Of a DNA stretch of 17,399 bases, positions 1-7,896 are shown one piece after another. The translations under genes and the position numbers were made by a program. Where the stretch lies: NCBI GenBank assembly GCA_031266895.1, contig JAISAD010000134.1, forward strand, positions 1 to 17,399, given 5' to 3'. Source of the stretch: Bacteroidales bacterium. GTDB lineage: Bacteria; Bacteroidota; Bacteroidia; Bacteroidales; WCHB1-69. The notes beneath the pieces were generated by a model. That model was given only the letters and a program-made list of their open reading frames with translations, had not been told where the DNA came from and made no database searches. Each line of letters begins with the position of its first letter. The stretch's first letter is position 1.

Positions 1-18
1 GACGATTTGTTTTAAATG

Positions 19-56
19 GAAAATCAGGTAAATATAAGAAAATCAGGTAAATATAA
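19..56. repeat. Exact 19-bp tandem duplication
   Basis: The unit GAAAATCAGGTAAATATAA occurs twice back to back, at 19-37 and 38-56, with no mismatch. Because 19 is not a multiple of three, the duplication shifts reading frame, and the frame used by the downstream gene is stopped inside it (TAA at 35-37). It may be a genuine slippage mutation or an assembly error near a contig end. Removing one copy does not restore an open frame to the left edge, since a TAA at 13-15 then comes into frame. Confidence 0.9.
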
Positions 57-70
57 TATACTACTTAGGA

Positions 71-1078
71 TTGGGTGTTTTGTGGCTTTTATATACACTT
101 ACCATCAGAAATATCGCTGACTTAGCCGGCAATGTGATGAACGACAGTACTTTTAACTTCACTTACGGGATCAATCCCCAATATCACGTGGCTACAATTG
201 CCGAATTGCGTGCCAAATGGACAACTGCCCTCGACCCCAATGCCAACACTTCAGACAATACAATTTACAAATTGACCGGCGATGCAGTTGTTACGGCAAT
301 AAACAGTTCCTACCGCAATCAGATTTTTATTCAGGATGCCACCGCGGCTATCGTTATTGACAACACCGCCGACAATACTACTAACGGCCCTGCTATTCTT
401 ACCAATATTGTACAAGGCGACAAAATTAACAGCATTTATGGCTCACTGACCAATTACTACGGTCATTTGCAACTCGTAGTAAAACAGCCGAGCTACACAA
501 AAATAGCTGAATATGCGGAAGTTAACCCGATTGTTGTAACTTTGGCACAACTTAATGACAATAACTACATGAACAGCATTCAGAGTCAATTGATTAAAAT
601 TAACAGTGTCAGATTTGAAAATCCTCCCGCAACATCATTTGCCAATAACACCTATTATAAATTGCGTCAAGGCGAGGTAATTCAAGATTCTGCCGTTTGG
701 ACTCATATTTTTAATGTTTTGGTTGGAACAATTCCCACAACCAATAAGGATATTACAGGAGTAAACAAAATAACCCGCAATACCTACTGCATTATTCCAC
801 GCAAGGATACTGATATTAAAGAGCCTGTAAGCATCGCCAGTGTGGGCGACTTTAATGCCGCTATCTATCCCAATCCGGTACAGGATCTTTTGACTGTTCA
901 AGCTAATAATCAAATAAAAAACATTGAAATTTTTAACATGTTTGGCCAGCGCATTCACATCCAGCAGGGAAATAGCAATGTTCATCATCTTAATGTTTCC
1001 GATTTATCATCAGGCGTTTATATGCTTAAATTGACAAGCAGCAATGGTTTTACCACATCCAAATTTGTGAAGAGGTAG
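71..1078 (+). CDS. Secreted T9SS sorting-domain protein, 5' end broken or partial
   Basis: This is the C-terminal part of a secreted Bacteroidota protein. It opens with a stretch (YTLTIRNIADLAGN, near residues 8-21) that looks like the end of an SbsA-type Ig-like domain, so the real gene should continue further left. Residues about 40-250 resemble the OB-like DUF5689-type domain (ATIAELRAKW..., IFIQDATAAIVI, VQGDKINSIYGSL). The last ~75 residues are a type A type IX secretion sorting domain (YPNPVQDLLTV, IEIFNMFGQRI, LSSGVYMLKL, final KFVKR). There is no signal peptide. The frame is open only from 38, and the TTG at 71 is the first possible start; ATG 137 would lie inside a domain. I read it as the tail of a larger gene cut off or frameshifted by the 19-bp duplication. 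The function is unknown; secretion to the surface is inferred from the sorting domain. Confidence 0.6.
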   Translation: MGVLWLLYTLTIRNIADLAGNVMNDSTFNFTYGINPQYHVATIAELRAKWTTALDPNANTSDNTIYKLTGDAVVTAINSSYRNQIFIQDATAAIVIDNTADNTTNGPAILTNIVQGDKINSIYGSLTNYYGHLQLVVKQPSYTKIAEYAEVNPIVVTLAQLNDNNYMNSIQSQLIKINSVRFENPPATSFANNTYYKLRQGEVIQDSAVWTHIFNVLVGTIPTTNKDITGVNKITRNTYCIIPRKDTDIKEPVSIASVGDFNAAIYPNPVQDLLTVQANNQIKNIEIFNMFGQRIHIQQGNSNVHHLNVSDLSSGVYMLKLTSSNGFTTSKFVKR

Positions 1079-1102
1079 ATCTTTGTTTTTCATTTTATTT
1101 GT

Positions 1103-1138
1103 AAACCGGAAAATGAGCAACTCATTTTCCGGTTTTTA
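1103..1138 (+). terminator. Strong intrinsic terminator
   Basis: A perfect 15-bp stem (1103-1117 paired with 1121-1135, arm AAACCGGAAAATGAG) has a CAA loop and runs into five T's at 1133-1137. It lies 24 bases after the stop of the sorting-domain gene and separates that gene from the ftsY promoter. Confidence 0.9.
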
Positions 1139-1160
1139 TAATCACCTCAGTTTTTTTTTG

Positions 1161-1168
1161 TAGTTTTG
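1161..1168 (+). promoter_or_regulatory. Putative ftsY promoter, -7 element
   Basis: TAGTTTTG matches the Bacteroidota -7 consensus TAnnTTTG. No TTTG lies at the expected distance upstream. Transcription would start near 1174, leaving a leader of only about 10 nt before the ATG at 1185. Confidence 0.55.
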
Positions 1169-1184
1169 CAAAAATTTGTTTGTT

Positions 1185-2144
1185 ATGGGATTTTTTTCTA
1201 TATTTACCAAGGAGAAGAAAGAGGAGTTAAATAAGGGACTTGAAAAATCAAAAGAAAATTTTTTTGCACGCTTAGCAAAAACAGTAGTAGGTAAATCGAA
1301 AGTGGACGACGAACTGCTCGACCGGCTGGAAGAGGCACTTGTGGCTTCCGATGTAGGGGTTGAAACTACTGTTCGCATTATTCATCGCATCGAAAAACGG
1401 GTGTCGCGCGATAAATATCTGGGTATCGACCAGTTGCATGTTATACTCAAAGAAGAGATTGCAACGCTGTTGCTCGAAAACGATATGGAAGGAACAACCG
1501 GCTTTGAATTGCCCAAACGCAGCACTCCTTACGTGATTATGGTAGTGGGCGTAAATGGCGTAGGCAAAACCACCACTATCGGCAAGCTGGCTTATCAATT
1601 TAAACAAAAAGGCTATAGCGTAATGCTGGGGGCTGCCGACACATTTCGGGCGGCAGCCGTAGAACAATTGGAAGTGTGGGCGCAGCGGGCTGAAGTATCT
1701 ATTATTACCCAGCCTGCCGGTTCTGACCCTGCTGCTGTAACTTATGACACCATTGCTTCCGCAATTGCAAAAAAGTGCGATGTGGCTATCATTGATACAG
1801 CCGGACGGTTGCATAACAAGGTAAATTTAATGCGCGAACTGGCAAAAATTAAAAATGTGGCTGGCAAGTTAATACCGGATGCACCACATGAAATTTTACT
1901 GGTGCTCGACGGCTCTACCGGACAGAATGCAATAGAACAGTGCCGGCAATTTACTGCTGCTACCAATGTAAATGCATTGGCTATTACAAAATTAGACGGA
2001 ACCGCCAAAGGCGGAGTCGTTATCGGCATTTCCGACCAGTTTAAAATTCCAGTAAAATATATCGGGGTTGGCGAAAAAATTGAGCAATTGCAGGCATTTA
2101 ACCGTACCGAATTTGTAGATTCACTACTGCCCGCAACCCTGTAA
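1185..2144 (+). CDS. ftsY: Signal recognition particle receptor FtsY
   Basis: FtsY is the SRP receptor GTPase that docks ribosome-nascent chain-SRP complexes at the inner membrane. The product is 319 residues. A short charged N-terminus (MGFFSIFTKEKKEELNKGL) is followed by the N-domain helical bundle to about residue 100 and then the NG GTPase domain. Visible motifs are the P-loop GVNGVGKTT (residues 122-130), DTFRAAA (152-158), DTAGR (204-208) and TKLDG near the C-terminus, all intact. The long acidic A-domain of E. coli FtsY is absent, as is common in this phylum. I chose ATG 1185 over the in-frame TTG at 1176 because MGFFSIF is the expected start and the TTG would fall at the predicted transcription start. 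Its stop overlaps the ispH start (TAATG), so the two genes are probably translationally coupled. Confidence 0.95.
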   Translation: MGFFSIFTKEKKEELNKGLEKSKENFFARLAKTVVGKSKVDDELLDRLEEALVASDVGVETTVRIIHRIEKRVSRDKYLGIDQLHVILKEEIATLLLENDMEGTTGFELPKRSTPYVIMVVGVNGVGKTTTIGKLAYQFKQKGYSVMLGAADTFRAAAVEQLEVWAQRAEVSIITQPAGSDPAAVTYDTIASAIAKKCDVAIIDTAGRLHNKVNLMRELAKIKNVAGKLIPDAPHEILLVLDGSTGQNAIEQCRQFTAATNVNALAITKLDGTAKGGVVIGISDQFKIPVKYIGVGEKIEQLQAFNRTEFVDSLLPATL

Positions 2145-3022
2145 TGAAGATTGAAATTGACCAAAATTCGGGTTTCTGCTTCGGTGTTATTCATGCTATT
2201 GAAATAGCGGAAAAATATTTGGAAACACATCAGCAATTGTACTGTCTGGGCGATATTGTACACAACAACGAAGAGATAGCGCGTTTAGCGCAACTCGGCC
2301 TGCAAATCATCTCTCATCAGGAGTTTACACAACTATACGACACCACTGTGTTGATACGTGCACACGGCGAACCGCCCGAAACCTATGCTTTAGCAGCACA
2401 AAACCGCATTAAGCTGATTGACGCTACCTGTCCAGTGGTGCTTGCCTTGCAAAAAAAAATCAGGAAAAATGTGGAAACCAGCGGCAATGAATCACTTCAA
2501 ATTCTCATTTTCGGCAAGGAGGGTCATGCCGAAGTAATTGGTCTTGTGGGACAAACCCAGAATAAAGGGGTTGTAATATCCTCGTTATCAGATATTAATA
2601 AAATAGATTACACCAAACCGGCAGCCCTCTATTCGCAAACTACCCAAAGTTTGGATGCCTACGCTGCACTCATCGAAGCCATTAAGAGGCAATATGAAGC
2701 ACGAGGCTGTGCAGCGTTGTTTCATGCCCACGACACTATATGTCGCCTGGTAGCCAATCGATCACAACACATCAGGGAGTTTGCCGTTCGTTTCGATCTG
2801 GTGCTTTTCGTATCGGGCGAAAAGAGTTCTAATGGCTTGTATTTATACGAATTATGCAAGCAAGCCAACCCCAACACCTATTTTATTTCTCAATTGCATC
2901 AATTAAAAAACCTACCGTTTGCTTGTGTGCAGTCGGTAGGTATTTGCGGCGCCACTTCAACCCCTTTATGGCTGATGCTGCAAGTGGGCGAAAATATAGC
3001 GAATATGGCTACAATTTCATAA
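2144..3022 (+). CDS. ispH: 4-hydroxy-3-methylbut-2-enyl diphosphate reductase IspH
   Basis: IspH (LytB) is the last enzyme of the MEP pathway. It is a cytoplasmic iron-sulfur enzyme that reduces HMBPP to IPP and DMAPP. The 292-residue product keeps the three cluster cysteines C12 (GFCFGV), C96 (DATCPVV) and C200 (DTICRLV). It also keeps substrate-pocket residues H40 (DIVHNNEE), H74 (RAHGEPP), H128 and E130 (GHAEVIG), the TTQS motif at about 166-169, and the SSNG and TSTP motifs. The start ATG shares its A with the ftsY stop, so no other start is plausible. The 3' end overlaps the convergent PNGase-like gene by 14 bases. The near-C-terminal motif reads VGICGATSTP, with a cysteine and a small shift compared with the more usual VGITAGASTP. 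The dxr gene of the same pathway lies about 12 kb away in this window. Confidence 0.95.
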   Translation: MKIEIDQNSGFCFGVIHAIEIAEKYLETHQQLYCLGDIVHNNEEIARLAQLGLQIISHQEFTQLYDTTVLIRAHGEPPETYALAAQNRIKLIDATCPVVLALQKKIRKNVETSGNESLQILIFGKEGHAEVIGLVGQTQNKGVVISSLSDINKIDYTKPAALYSQTTQSLDAYAALIEAIKRQYEARGCAALFHAHDTICRLVANRSQHIREFAVRFDLVLFVSGEKSSNGLYLYELCKQANPNTYFISQLHQLKNLPFACVQSVGICGATSTPLWLMLQVGENIANMATIS

Positions 3023-5009
3023 ATTTACCGCGCCAAATATTATGCCCAGCTTCACTCACCGTAATAAAATGCATTCCTGATGTCAGATTGTTGATATCTA
3101 TCGTATTAATTTGACCTGAAATTACCTGCTGCGTAGCAATAGCACGTCCTGTTATATCGTAAACGGTAGCAGTAGCATAGGTAGCAGTAAGTTGGGTAAG
3201 GTCAAGATTGAGTTCCGTTTGCGCCGGATTGGGATAGATCGAAAGATTTGCCAGATTAGAGGGCTGTTCATTTATCCCTGTAAATTGATTTACACCAAAA
3301 TAGAAGCGTTCTGCATCTCCAAAATCCGCCTTAAAGGTGTAGCAGGATATCCAAGTGTCATATTCAGTTTTTCTTCTTAAATAGGCAGCTCCATCAAGAC
3401 CCGTTTCGTTATGCAACCAGCCAATCATGCCGTTTCCGGCAGCATCCGTCAATTCCAGCATATAGCCACCACTGGGTAATGTTATATCTGCAGTATAAGT
3501 TTGACCATAGTTCATTCCCCCCTGCGATTGTGCCATGACTGCATTCCCGGCAATGCTAATTACACGCCATTTGGTTTCAGATATACGTTTATCGGGTTTA
3601 AATGACATTCTAAAATCATTAGCCGTGTAGATGGGCGGCAGTTTAAATGTGGAAGTCATTTTATTATTATAAGGTGTAGGATCGGCAACTCCATTAGGAT
3701 TACGTAATTCTACAAAGAATGTGCCGGAAGCCTCGCTTCCGCCTACTGCATCCCAATTGACAAAGGGCAATGTTACCTCCGTTTCTTTCATAAAGGATAG
3801 ACTTCCTGTCCATTGATAAGTAAATGACTGTGCTCCAAATCCATAACTTATTTCAAGCGCAGTTAAGCGGTCAGCGCCTGTATTTTTAATTTTGATTATC
3901 GGGTTGCCTAAAGTAGGATTATAACGCTTGTGCTGCAAGTTGTCGGTTGGGGCTATAATGTCCACCATTGCTACATCTACGGGACGATTAACTTCGCCGT
4001 AGGTTACCATTTTTAAATCAATTTTATATACGCCATTCGGGTCCGACTGCACGTCATAATCAAAATTGATGCTATTATTGACAACATAGGGCGTCAATTC
4101 AAATTCCCTGACTGTGCCGGGCATACCCGTACACCAGCCTGCTCTTGCATAAACCCATGTCCCTCCCTGCGGATACATGGGATTATTGCTGCATTGCTGG
4201 ATAATATCAAACTGTTCAATCACATTTCCATCAGCCAATATTGTGTGTACATTATGGCTAAATTCTGCAGCGGCATTGTTTCCATTCATCATGTGTCCCG
4301 TAATAGTAGAGAGCAATTTTACCCCTTTTTCTTCCGGCATTAGCGCTATGGTGGTATCACGAACAATATCGTCAAATTTATTCAGAGGATACCCCTCCCA
4401 ATATCCGGGGAAACCGACTCCGCGACTGTCCCAAATTTTCCGTATCGAAATCACTTCGCGAACAGGAGTTCCTTCTATAAAAACGAATTTAAGGTCTAAA
4501 TTCTGCTGGCTATTGTGGTCGCGTAAAGTAACAGAATCTTTGAGCAAATGCACAAAATCCGAAACATCGTACATCCAAGACCATCCATCGCCTAAAGTTA
4601 ATCCGTTGCCATAAGGCGTAATGTAAACCCCCAACCGCCATATATCATATATGGTATTGATGCTGGTGTCCATTATGGCATTCCCACTGGAATCTGTTAC
4701 GACATTGCCACTGGTATCTATTACGGCATTGATACTGGTGTCTGTACGCACAAATCGTAACAGTTCGGTAGCCTGGTCATAATCCCATTCGCCGCAAACA
4801 CCATTCGCCCCGGAAGTATTACACTTGACAGTGTAAACCATCAGAATTTTTTCATACTGCTTACTTCCGTCAGGAAAAAGAAATGTGCCGGTTTTAGTAC
4901 CTCTCCCTGAAGAAAAAGAGAAAGTTTGTATAATGGTACTGTCACCCGGGTCGGCCTGCAAGGCACTCATTGCGCAAAATAGCGCGCTTATTAAAATTAC
5001 ATGTCTCAT
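3009..5009 (-). CDS. Secreted PNGase F-like amidase with T9SS sorting domain
   Basis: The 666-residue protein has a signal peptide (about residues 1-19) and an N-terminal half resembling peptide-N-glycosidase F, which cleaves N-glycans from asparagine. Matches to the PNGase F fold, by memory of that sequence, are CGEWD (72-76, the D60 catalytic aspartate being D76), the ITPYG stretch near 130, STITGHMM near 234-241, E249 in AAAEF (the E206 position), and C273 plus RAGWC (289-293). Cysteine pairs C63/C72 and C273/C293 probably match two PNGase F disulfides. The third, flanking the catalytic glutamate, is lost (A247 and S251). R61 is replaced by Y77. Residues about 370-585 are an unassigned beta-rich region. 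The last ~75 residues are a type IX sorting domain (YPNPAQTELNL, VYDITGRAI, final GKFMKL). A four-copy tandem repeat sits at residues 90-121. Export to the surface is inferred, and glycan specificity is not known. Confidence 0.8.
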   Translation of the reverse strand: MRHVILISALFCAMSALQADPGDSTIIQTFSFSSGRGTKTGTFLFPDGSKQYEKILMVYTVKCNTSGANGVCGEWDYDQATELLRFVRTDTSINAVIDTSGNVVTDSSGNAIMDTSINTIYDIWRLGVYITPYGNGLTLGDGWSWMYDVSDFVHLLKDSVTLRDHNSQQNLDLKFVFIEGTPVREVISIRKIWDSRGVGFPGYWEGYPLNKFDDIVRDTTIALMPEEKGVKLLSTITGHMMNGNNAAAEFSHNVHTILADGNVIEQFDIIQQCSNNPMYPQGGTWVYARAGWCTGMPGTVREFELTPYVVNNSINFDYDVQSDPNGVYKIDLKMVTYGEVNRPVDVAMVDIIAPTDNLQHKRYNPTLGNPIIKIKNTGADRLTALEISYGFGAQSFTYQWTGSLSFMKETEVTLPFVNWDAVGGSEASGTFFVELRNPNGVADPTPYNNKMTSTFKLPPIYTANDFRMSFKPDKRISETKWRVISIAGNAVMAQSQGGMNYGQTYTADITLPSGGYMLELTDAAGNGMIGWLHNETGLDGAAYLRRKTEYDTWISCYTFKADFGDAERFYFGVNQFTGINEQPSNLANLSIYPNPAQTELNLDLTQLTATYATATVYDITGRAIATQQVISGQINTIDINNLTSGMHFITVSEAGHNIWRGKFMKL
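4647..4742 (-). repeat. Four tandem 24-bp units inside the PNGase-like gene
   Basis: Residues 90-121 of the PNGase-like protein are four 8-residue units: DTSINAVI, DTSGNVVT, DSSGNAIM and DTSINTIY. The units keep frame (24 bp each) and are similar but not identical at DNA level. They sit just after the CGEWD motif, between two strands of the PNGase fold, so they probably form an extended loop. Confidence 0.85.
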
Positions 5010-5042
5010 AATTAGTTATTTAGTATTTTATAATAATGGGCA

Positions 5043-5050
5043 CAAATATA
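5043..5050 (-). promoter_or_regulatory. Putative promoter of the PNGase-like gene, -7 element
   Basis: On the minus strand TATATTTG matches TAnnTTTG, about 34 bases before the ATG at 5009 and 21 bases after the helicase stop. No TTTG lies at 19-21 nt upstream. It suggests the secreted amidase can be transcribed independently of the helicase. Confidence 0.5.
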
Positions 5051-5071
5051 CGACTTTTTTTCCAAAAGAGC

Positions 5072-7186
5072 CTATTTGTAATTTTTGCAATAGCCCTGAA
5101 TAATATTTATAATTTCTTCACCAAACTGACGGAGTTTTATCTGACCAATGCCTTTGATTTGCGCAAGCGTTTCGAGAGTTTGAGGCAGTTGGATAACCAA
5201 TTCACAAAGCGTCTTTTGAGAAAAGATACCATAAGCGGGCACTGAAAGTTCTTCGGCCTTGGTAATCCGCCAATGACGCAAAGTTTGAAAGAGTATCGGA
5301 TTGGGCAGTTCGGATTCATCCACAACGGCTGGAGCTGCCACCCTGTCTGGCTTTTTCTCCGGCTTCTTTATCGCAGACATCGATTTGGTTTTCAGCAGAT
5401 TATCCAGGTCAAATCCTTTATAACAAGCTCGCAGGCATTCATATTTGACGTGGGTGTCCTCGCGCAATCGCTGTACCGCCACCGAAAGCTGTTTTTTCAC
5501 CGTTCGATTATCAATATCCAAATCAATCTGTACCAGTACTTTTTTTAATACTGTGTTTATCTTATCGGAAAGATAGTGTGAAGCTTTTTGTATCCGTTCC
5601 TGCAACAGCCTGTTTTGCGCCACGTCGGGCTGCACAAACAGCAATCGTTGAATTTGTGCCCTGAATCTATTGCTCACTTCTACAATGCCAGTGCGCAACG
5701 GTTCTTCCATGCTTTGCAACAACTTGTGCGTAAAGTCAGGAACAGCGCTTGTATTTTCATTCAATATTTTACGAATATAATATACCCGATTCAACAGTGC
5801 TTCAAATTGAAACAGTTCAAACAATTGCTCCTGCTGATATGCGATGCGCGCCACAGCCAATTGCTCTTCATTGGGTAAATTTTGCATCATCTCCCGGGTA
5901 AACCCGATTACTGTGCTATCGTTGATAATGCCGTGCCGCCCAATTGGCGTTCTTAACAGCAGTCCATCAAGGGTTTTGCAGCGACTTAATGCCACATAAA
6001 TTTGCCCGTGCGCAAAAGCTGCTTCGGCATCAATAATTGCTTTTTCAAAAGTTAAGCCCTGACTTTTATGAATGGTGATAGCCCAAGCTGTTTTAAGTGG
6101 CAATTGCGTAAAAGTGCCCTCTATTTCCGCCTTAATTTCGTCTGTTTTGGGATCGAGCACATAATGTACATTTTCCCATGTGAGCGGCGTTACGGCAATT
6201 GCATCCTCCTCACTGGGACACTGTACCCATACCTTACGTTCCTCTATATCAATATGGACAACTTTACCGATTTTGCCATTGTAAAATTGTTTATCCGGAT
6301 CATTTTTAATAAACATCACCTGAGCTTCCTCTTTTAAAATCAGTTCAAAATCGGTAGGATAGGCATATTCGGGAAAATTTTCATGCACCTCTGCTTCAAA
6401 GCATACCGGAGAAGCAGGCAATTCGTGCATTTTCAGTTCATTAATTCGATGTGCTTGCGCATTATGCGTACAAAGCGTAATATATCTCTCTTCTTCATCA
6501 GGATCAAAATGAGGCAAATAGCGCTGATTAAGCTGTTGCAATGCCATTTCGTCCAAACGATTTTCGCGCACCTTATTCAACAGTTCTATAAAAGCATTAT
6601 CTTCCTGTCTGAAAACGTGTTGAAGTTCGATGCTAACAAACGAAGTTTTGCGCAAGCTTTTACTGCTGAAAAAGTAAAATGTGTCGTAGTAGGGCTGCAG
6701 CAATTCCCTCTCATCTTCCTTCACTATGGGCGAGAGTTGCTGCAGGTCGCCAATCATCAGCAGTTGCACACCACCGAAAGGCTTGCTATTGCGTCTAAAA
6801 TGGCGCAACACGGCATCCACTGCATCCAGCAAGTCGGCACGCACCATGCTGATTTCATCAATAACCAGCATGTCGATACTGCGTATAATGTTAATTTTCT
6901 CCTTATTAAAACGCATTCGTTGCGCTGTCAGTCGCTCTTCGTCAATAAGCGGGCCAAAAGGGAGTTGAAAAAAGGAATGCAATGTAACTCCGCGTGCATT
7001 AATAGCTGCCACGCCGGTAGGAGCGGCTATCACCATCCGCTTCGGCGAATGGCGGCGCAAATACTGCAAAAAGGTAGTTTTTCCCGTACCCGCCTTTCCG
7101 GTCAGGAAGATGTGTTGTCCGGTATATTGAACATAGTTGAAAGCAAGTTTCAATTGCTCATTCATTTCTATCTCTTCAGAGTTCAT
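5072..7186 (-). CDS. PIF1-like AAA helicase with C-terminal HRDC domain
   Basis: This is a 704-residue superfamily 1 DNA helicase. The N-terminal half holds the PIF1/RecD2-like motor: P-loop GKAGTGKT at residues 30-37, APTGVAA shortly after, Walker B VIDEIS near 110, GDLQQL near 147, and the motif AITIHKSQGLTFEKAIID followed by YVALSRCKTLDGL in the second RecA-like domain. The middle (about 450-600) is helical with no family I can name. The C-terminus (about 625-700) resembles an HRDC domain (LFQTLRHWRITKAEEL, TLETLAQIKGIG), a nucleic-acid binding module known from RecQ and RNase D. The start at 7186 gives MNSEEIEMNEQ; the second Met (7165) would also work. It probably acts on recombination or stalled-fork substrates in the cytoplasm, by inference. 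It has its own upstream -7 element. Confidence 0.9.
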   Translation of the reverse strand: MNSEEIEMNEQLKLAFNYVQYTGQHIFLTGKAGTGKTTFLQYLRRHSPKRMVIAAPTGVAAINARGVTLHSFFQLPFGPLIDEERLTAQRMRFNKEKINIIRSIDMLVIDEISMVRADLLDAVDAVLRHFRRNSKPFGGVQLLMIGDLQQLSPIVKEDERELLQPYYDTFYFFSSKSLRKTSFVSIELQHVFRQEDNAFIELLNKVRENRLDEMALQQLNQRYLPHFDPDEEERYITLCTHNAQAHRINELKMHELPASPVCFEAEVHENFPEYAYPTDFELILKEEAQVMFIKNDPDKQFYNGKIGKVVHIDIEERKVWVQCPSEEDAIAVTPLTWENVHYVLDPKTDEIKAEIEGTFTQLPLKTAWAITIHKSQGLTFEKAIIDAEAAFAHGQIYVALSRCKTLDGLLLRTPIGRHGIINDSTVIGFTREMMQNLPNEEQLAVARIAYQQEQLFELFQFEALLNRVYYIRKILNENTSAVPDFTHKLLQSMEEPLRTGIVEVSNRFRAQIQRLLFVQPDVAQNRLLQERIQKASHYLSDKINTVLKKVLVQIDLDIDNRTVKKQLSVAVQRLREDTHVKYECLRACYKGFDLDNLLKTKSMSAIKKPEKKPDRVAAPAVVDESELPNPILFQTLRHWRITKAEELSVPAYGIFSQKTLCELVIQLPQTLETLAQIKGIGQIKLRQFGEEIINIIQGYCKNYK

Positions 7187-7209
7187 AGCTTACAATTTAA
7201 AACATGGTG

Positions 7210-7217
7210 CAAAACTA
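7210..7217 (-). promoter_or_regulatory. Putative helicase promoter, -7 element
   Basis: On the minus strand TAGTTTTG matches TAnnTTTG and is identical to the ftsY element. It lies 24 bases before the ATG at 7186, inside the 33-bp gap after lolD. No matching TTTG is found upstream, where the lolD coding end lies. Confidence 0.5.
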
Positions 7218-7219
7218 TG

Positions 7220-7870
7220 CTATCCGATCTTCCCATCCCTCATCACTATCGAATAATCAGACAATTTGGCCAATTCTTCATTATGGGTAACAATAATAAA
7301 AGTTTGATGAAACCGATTGCAAAGGTCAAAGAAAATCTGATGCAGCTTTTGAGCATTTTCGGAGTCTAAATTGCCCGACGGCTCATCGGCTAGAATCAGT
7401 TGCGGTTGGTTAATCAGGGCGCGTGCCACTGCTACCCGTTGCTGTTCGCCGCCCGACAATTCAGCAGGCTTGTGTTGTATTCTATCGCCAAGTTTCAATA
7501 AATCAAGCAACTCTATGGCCCTAATTTGTGCTTTTTTCTTGCTTTCACCAGCAATCATAGCCGGTAACGACACATTTTCTACTGCAGTAAATTCCGGCAA
7601 AAGATGGTGAAACTGAAAGATAAAACCGATGTGCCGATTACGAAACAATGAACGTTCCCGTTCACTCATATCAAACAGCGAACAATTATTAATAATCACT
7701 TTTCCGGTATCAGGGTGATCCAGTGTCCCGATAATATGCAGCAATGTTGATTTTCCGGCACCTGACGCTCCTACAATAGTCGTTATTTTTGATTGTACAA
7801 TGTCAACAGTTATATCTTTGAGCACTTGCAACGAACCGTAATTTTTAGAAATATTTTTTACTTCAACCAT
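7220..7870 (-). CDS. lolD: LolD-type ABC transporter ATPase
   Basis: This 216-residue single-domain ATPase belongs to the LolD/MacB/FtsE group. LolD powers release of lipoproteins from the inner membrane with the permeases LolC and LolE. Motifs are complete: Walker A GASGAGKS (34-41), Q-loop Q86, signature LSGGEQQ (138-144), Walker B LILADEP (158-164), the SGNLDS D-loop and the switch histidine H196 (VTHNEEL). The frame stays open 38 codons further upstream to 7984, but that stretch overlaps the CPBP gene, is rich in Cys and Arg and looks non-coding. ATG 7870 gives the normal MVEVKNISKNYGSLQVL start. No permease gene is beside it, so the partner must be encoded elsewhere. LolD is preferred from overall sequence, but a related lipid or peptide exporter ATPase is possible. 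Confidence 0.85.
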   Translation of the reverse strand: MVEVKNISKNYGSLQVLKDITVDIVQSKITTIVGASGAGKSTLLHIIGTLDHPDTGKVIINNCSLFDMSERERSLFRNRHIGFIFQFHHLLPEFTAVENVSLPAMIAGESKKKAQIRAIELLDLLKLGDRIQHKPAELSGGEQQRVAVARALINQPQLILADEPSGNLDSENAQKLHQIFFDLCNRFHQTFIIVTHNEELAKLSDYSIVMRDGKIG

Positions 7871-7896
7871 TGTATTGCTTTTGGCGTTATAAATAT

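Noticed and set aside
1742..2263. Open frame on the minus strand across the ftsY/ispH junction
   Set aside because: Both plus-strand genes are complete with intact motifs; the reverse translation shows no recognisable domain.
5051..5071. Hairpin-like A/T run after the helicase stop as a terminator
   Set aside because: On the minus strand it gives an A run rather than a T run, and no stable stem.
6383..7369. A 328-codon open frame on the plus strand opposite the helicase
   Set aside because: The minus-strand helicase has all its motifs. The plus-strand translation is rich in His, Gln and Cys without any domain, as expected for an antisense shadow of a coding gene.
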